This document shows, piece after piece, positions 3,866 to 5,397 of a stretch of DNA of 5,397 bases. Both the position numbers and the translations under genes were made by a program. Each line of letters begins with the position of its first letter. The stretch's first letter is position 1. The DNA lies in NCBI GenBank assembly GCA_964515555.1, contig CAZEVY010000175.1, positions 1 through 5,397 of the forward strand, in the 5' to 3' direction. Source of the DNA: CAZEVY01 sp964515555 (lineage in GTDB: Bacteria; Acidobacteriota; Terriglobia; Bryobacterales; Bryobacteraceae). The notes beneath the pieces are model-generated. The model was given only the letters and a program-made list of their open reading frames with translations, made no database searches and was not told the origin of the DNA.

Positions 3866-5265
3866 CCCAGGCTCTCGGCCAGGGCGACGACGGCCTGGGT
3901 GAAGCACGCCAGCGGCGCGTGCGTGATGCCGGCGCCGATCTGGCCGACACCGGCTTGGCGATGCGCGATGCCGGTGTTGATCACCGGCAGCAGACCCGTA
4001 TCCACCACCTGGCAGGCGTCGATGCCCGCCGGCACGCCGGCGAACTCGAGCGCTGGCAGGGTGAAGGCGCGGTTGGTGCCGATGGTGATGTGGCGCATGG
4101 TCAGGGTGTTGCGCCGGGCTTCGTCGGCGGTGCCGCCGACGAACTGCACCACCGCCGGGGCTGCGGCCATGGCGAAGCCGCCGAGCCCTGCCGTCTCGGT
4201 GATGGCGCTGTCGCCGATGTCGCCGCCGGCATCGGCGCGCGTGTAGCCGGCGAAGAAGAGGCCGTCGGCTACCGGGGCCGGGGCGGTGAACCAGCGCCCG
4301 CCGCCGCCGCTGACGCGGATGCCGAACTCGGTGCCGTTGCGCGCCATGGTCACGACCATGCTGCTGCCGGGCACACCAGCAGCCGGATCGAGCATCGCCT
4401 TGCAGGTCGCCATGCCGAGGTTGAGGAAGAAGTGATCGTTGCCGTTGATGAACTCGAGCCCGGCCGCCGCCTCGCCCGGCGCCACGCCGGCGCGCAGCAG
4501 CGCCGGCGCCAGGCGCTTGAACAGCAGGGCCGAGGCCGCCGCGTTGCGATTGTGCAGCTCGTCGCCCATGTGCAGCGCGCGCGCGATCAGCGGCTTCAGC
4601 TCGATCGGGCCGGTCTCGGCCAGCGCCCGCGCCAGGGCCGGACCGAGCGTCGAGCTCATCCACTGCAAGCGCGCCAGCACCTCGGGCGAGTTGGCGCCGT
4701 AGCGCAGCACCTTGCCCAGCCCCTCGTTGAGGGTGCTGAAGGCGCGGTTGCCGTGGGTGCGGTTGCGCACGATCCACACCGGCATCGACGGGCTGGTCAC
4801 GCCCGCCATCGGGCCGACGGCGCCGTGGTGATGGCAGGGATCGAAGCGGATCTCGCCGCCCTCCGCCAGGCGCTGCGCCGCCGCCGCATCGACTGCCCAG
4901 CCCTCGAGGAGAATGGCGCCGATCACCGCCCCGCGCATCGCCCCGCCCATGCGCGACCACTCGATCGGCGGACCGGCGTGGAGCAGCATGCGCTCGCCGA
5001 AGTCCGGCACGACGTCCCCGGCGCGCCCGATCCCTTCCAACACCGGCTCCGCCGCCAGATACGCAGCCAGGGCTTTCTGATTCGCCTCCGCCACGTCGGC
5101 ACGCCCGGCCAACCGCGCCAGCCCGCGCGCCACGGCGGGATCCCCGCCCGGCGGGCTCCACCGCACATGCGTCACCGCCGCGCCCGCCGCCGCAATCGGC
5201 GGGGCGAACGACGCCAGCCCGACATTGACCACCGACAGCGGTGGCTCGATCAGTGTCTTGCGCAC
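3847..5265 (-). CDS. DUF1116 protein, AllG/YlbE-like (FdrA-associated)
   Basis: The protein has 472 residues from GTG 5265. It matches the DUF1116 family along its length: PLSVVNVGLASFA near the start, PCHHHGAVGPMAGVTSPSMPVW (HHH at 145-147), HMGDELHNRNAAAS (from 232), MARNGTEFGIR (307-317) and GVGQIGAGITHAP near the end. In E. coli the family member AllG (YlbE) forms oxamate transcarbamylase with AllF (FdrA) and AllH (YlbF), acting late in allantoin nitrogen use. Relatives sit with FdrA-like and DUF2877 genes in other ureide or pyrimidine pathways, so the exact substrate here is open. GTG 5265 is chosen because GGAGGG (5280-5275) lies nine bases upstream and the family homology starts about there. 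The upstream ATG (5307) lies inside a REP-like repeat. The last five codons (TTDEH) and the stop lie in the inverted repeat. An FdrA gene would be expected beyond the right edge. Confidence 0.92.
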   Translation of the reverse strand: MRKTLIEPPLSVVNVGLASFAPPIAAAGAAVTHVRWSPPGGDPAVARGLARLAGRADVAEANQKALAAYLAAEPVLEGIGRAGDVVPDFGERMLLHAGPPIEWSRMGGAMRGAVIGAILLEGWAVDAAAAQRLAEGGEIRFDPCHHHGAVGPMAGVTSPSMPVWIVRNRTHGNRAFSTLNEGLGKVLRYGANSPEVLARLQWMSSTLGPALARALAETGPIELKPLIARALHMGDELHNRNAAASALLFKRLAPALLRAGVAPGEAAAGLEFINGNDHFFLNLGMATCKAMLDPAAGVPGSSMVVTMARNGTEFGIRVSGGGGRWFTAPAPVADGLFFAGYTRADAGGDIGDSAITETAGLGGFAMAAAPAVVQFVGGTADEARRNTLTMRHITIGTNRAFTLPALEFAGVPAGIDACQVVDTGLLPVINTGIAHRQAGVGQIGAGITHAPLACFTQAVVALAESLGTTDEH

Positions 5266-5274
5266 CTCAGCCTG

Positions 5275-5280
5275 CCCTCC
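5275..5280 (-). promoter_or_regulatory. Shine-Dalgarno sequence that sets the DUF1116 start
   Basis: GGAGGG on the minus strand is followed by nine bases and then GTG (5265-5263). This is the best ribosome binding site near the start of this frame. It argues against the longer ATG 5307 reading, which has no such signal and starts in repeat sequence. Confidence 0.65.
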
Positions 5281-5300
5281 GAAGCCGTCGAAAACCACCG

Positions 5301-5331
5301 CGCTCATGCTTCGACGGGCTCAGCATGAGCG
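5301..5331. repeat. REP-like palindromic element upstream of the DUF1116 gene
   Basis: CGCTCATGCT (5301-5310) pairs exactly with AGCATGAGCG (5322-5331) around the 11-base loop TCGACGGGCTC. Within it GCTCA on the other strand can also pair with a nearby TGAGC, so two folds compete. The core TTCGACGGGCTCAGCATGAG resembles a palindromic intergenic repeat I recall as common in proteobacterial genomes. It contains the ATG at 5307 and stop codons in two other minus-strand frames. Confidence 0.75.
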
Positions 5332-5397
5332 GGGGAGTGCCTGTGCGACACTGCGTTCCGCTGCCCGCTCTGCGAAGCCGCGGGAAACCATCGCGCT

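Larger units (their letters stand above)
5270..5397. repeat. Imperfect 35-bp direct repeat, copies 93 bases apart
   Basis: On the minus strand the segments 5397-5363 and 5304-5270 are alike at 28 of 35 positions. Both start AGCGCGRTGGTTT and share CGGCTTCG. The first copy is cut by the window edge and may continue. The spacing of 93 bases keeps the reading frame (SAMVSRGFAERA against SAVVFDGFGGQA). Between the copies lies the REP-like hairpin. I see no confident gene in 5308-5397. Confidence 0.6.

Noticed and set aside
3854..5161. A second minus-strand frame of 435 codons inside the DUF1116 gene
   Set aside because: It is an Arg/Gly/Ala-rich out-of-frame shadow. The conserved motifs are all in the other frame.
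3757..5328. A 523-codon plus-strand open frame opposite the DUF1116 gene
   Set aside because: It is low-complexity, rich in His, Arg, Ala and Gly as expected for the antisense of a GC-rich gene, starts in the inverted repeat, and matches no family I know.
5304..5397. C-terminal end of an upstream gene such as fdrA on the minus strand
   Set aside because: Open frames end in the repeat (one with a TGA overlapping ATG 5307), but their translations, such as HAEPVEA, are repeat-derived and do not resemble an FdrA C-terminus.

Overview
This is a GC-rich window, probably from a Pseudomonadota (proteobacterial) chromosome or metagenome contig. The evidence is GC bias at wobble positions, YefM/YoeB- and MazF-type toxin-antitoxin families, an FdrA-associated DUF1116 protein, and REP-like repeats of a kind I recall as common in environmental proteobacteria. 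I cannot assign a genus.

Layout: a plus-strand gene enters from the left edge (C-terminal 148 residues of a hydantoinase B / N-methylhydantoinase B subunit, stop at 448). It converges on a block in which every intact gene is on the minus strand. From left to right the block holds: a YoeB-type toxin (559-834) preceded by its YefM-type antitoxin (815-1105); a plus-strand remnant of a SnoaL/NTF2-like protein (about 1177-1355); a MazF/PemK-type toxin (1356-1682) preceded by its ribbon-helix-helix antitoxin (1667-1894); a non-coding gap with a large hairpin (1895-2070); a GNAT acetyltransferase (2071-2511); a small exported cysteine-containing protein that I do not recognise (2536-3072); and an Sfp-type 4'-phosphopantetheinyl transferase (3115-3726). 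An inverted repeat with 36-nt arms (3739-3865) separates these from a large DUF1116 protein related to AllG/YlbE (3847-5265), whose upstream side carries another REP-like element and an imperfect direct repeat.

How the genes fit together: the two outer genes are metabolic. Hydantoinase B belongs to ATP-dependent or N-methyl-hydantoinase systems. DUF1116/AllG is a subunit of the FdrA-linked oxamate transcarbamylase in E. coli. Both families act on ureide or carbamoyl compounds, so the window may sit in or near a nitrogen-salvage locus, although the two genes face each other and are not one operon. The interior looks like an accessory insertion: two complete type II toxin-antitoxin modules in the same orientation around a truncated gene, then a three-gene minus-strand run (PPTase, exported protein, GNAT) with gaps of 42 and 24 nt.

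The most notable points are: repeats that supply the apparent start of one ORF and the stop codon of the same gene; a GGAGGG ribosome binding site that moves the DUF1116 start to a GTG at 5265; operator-like palindromes in front of both antitoxins; a one-base frame problem at the yoeB start and another in the SnoaL remnant; and unusual residues at two conserved PPTase positions. I see no CRISPR array, tRNA, rRNA, transposase or phage gene, and no clearly new multi-gene system.
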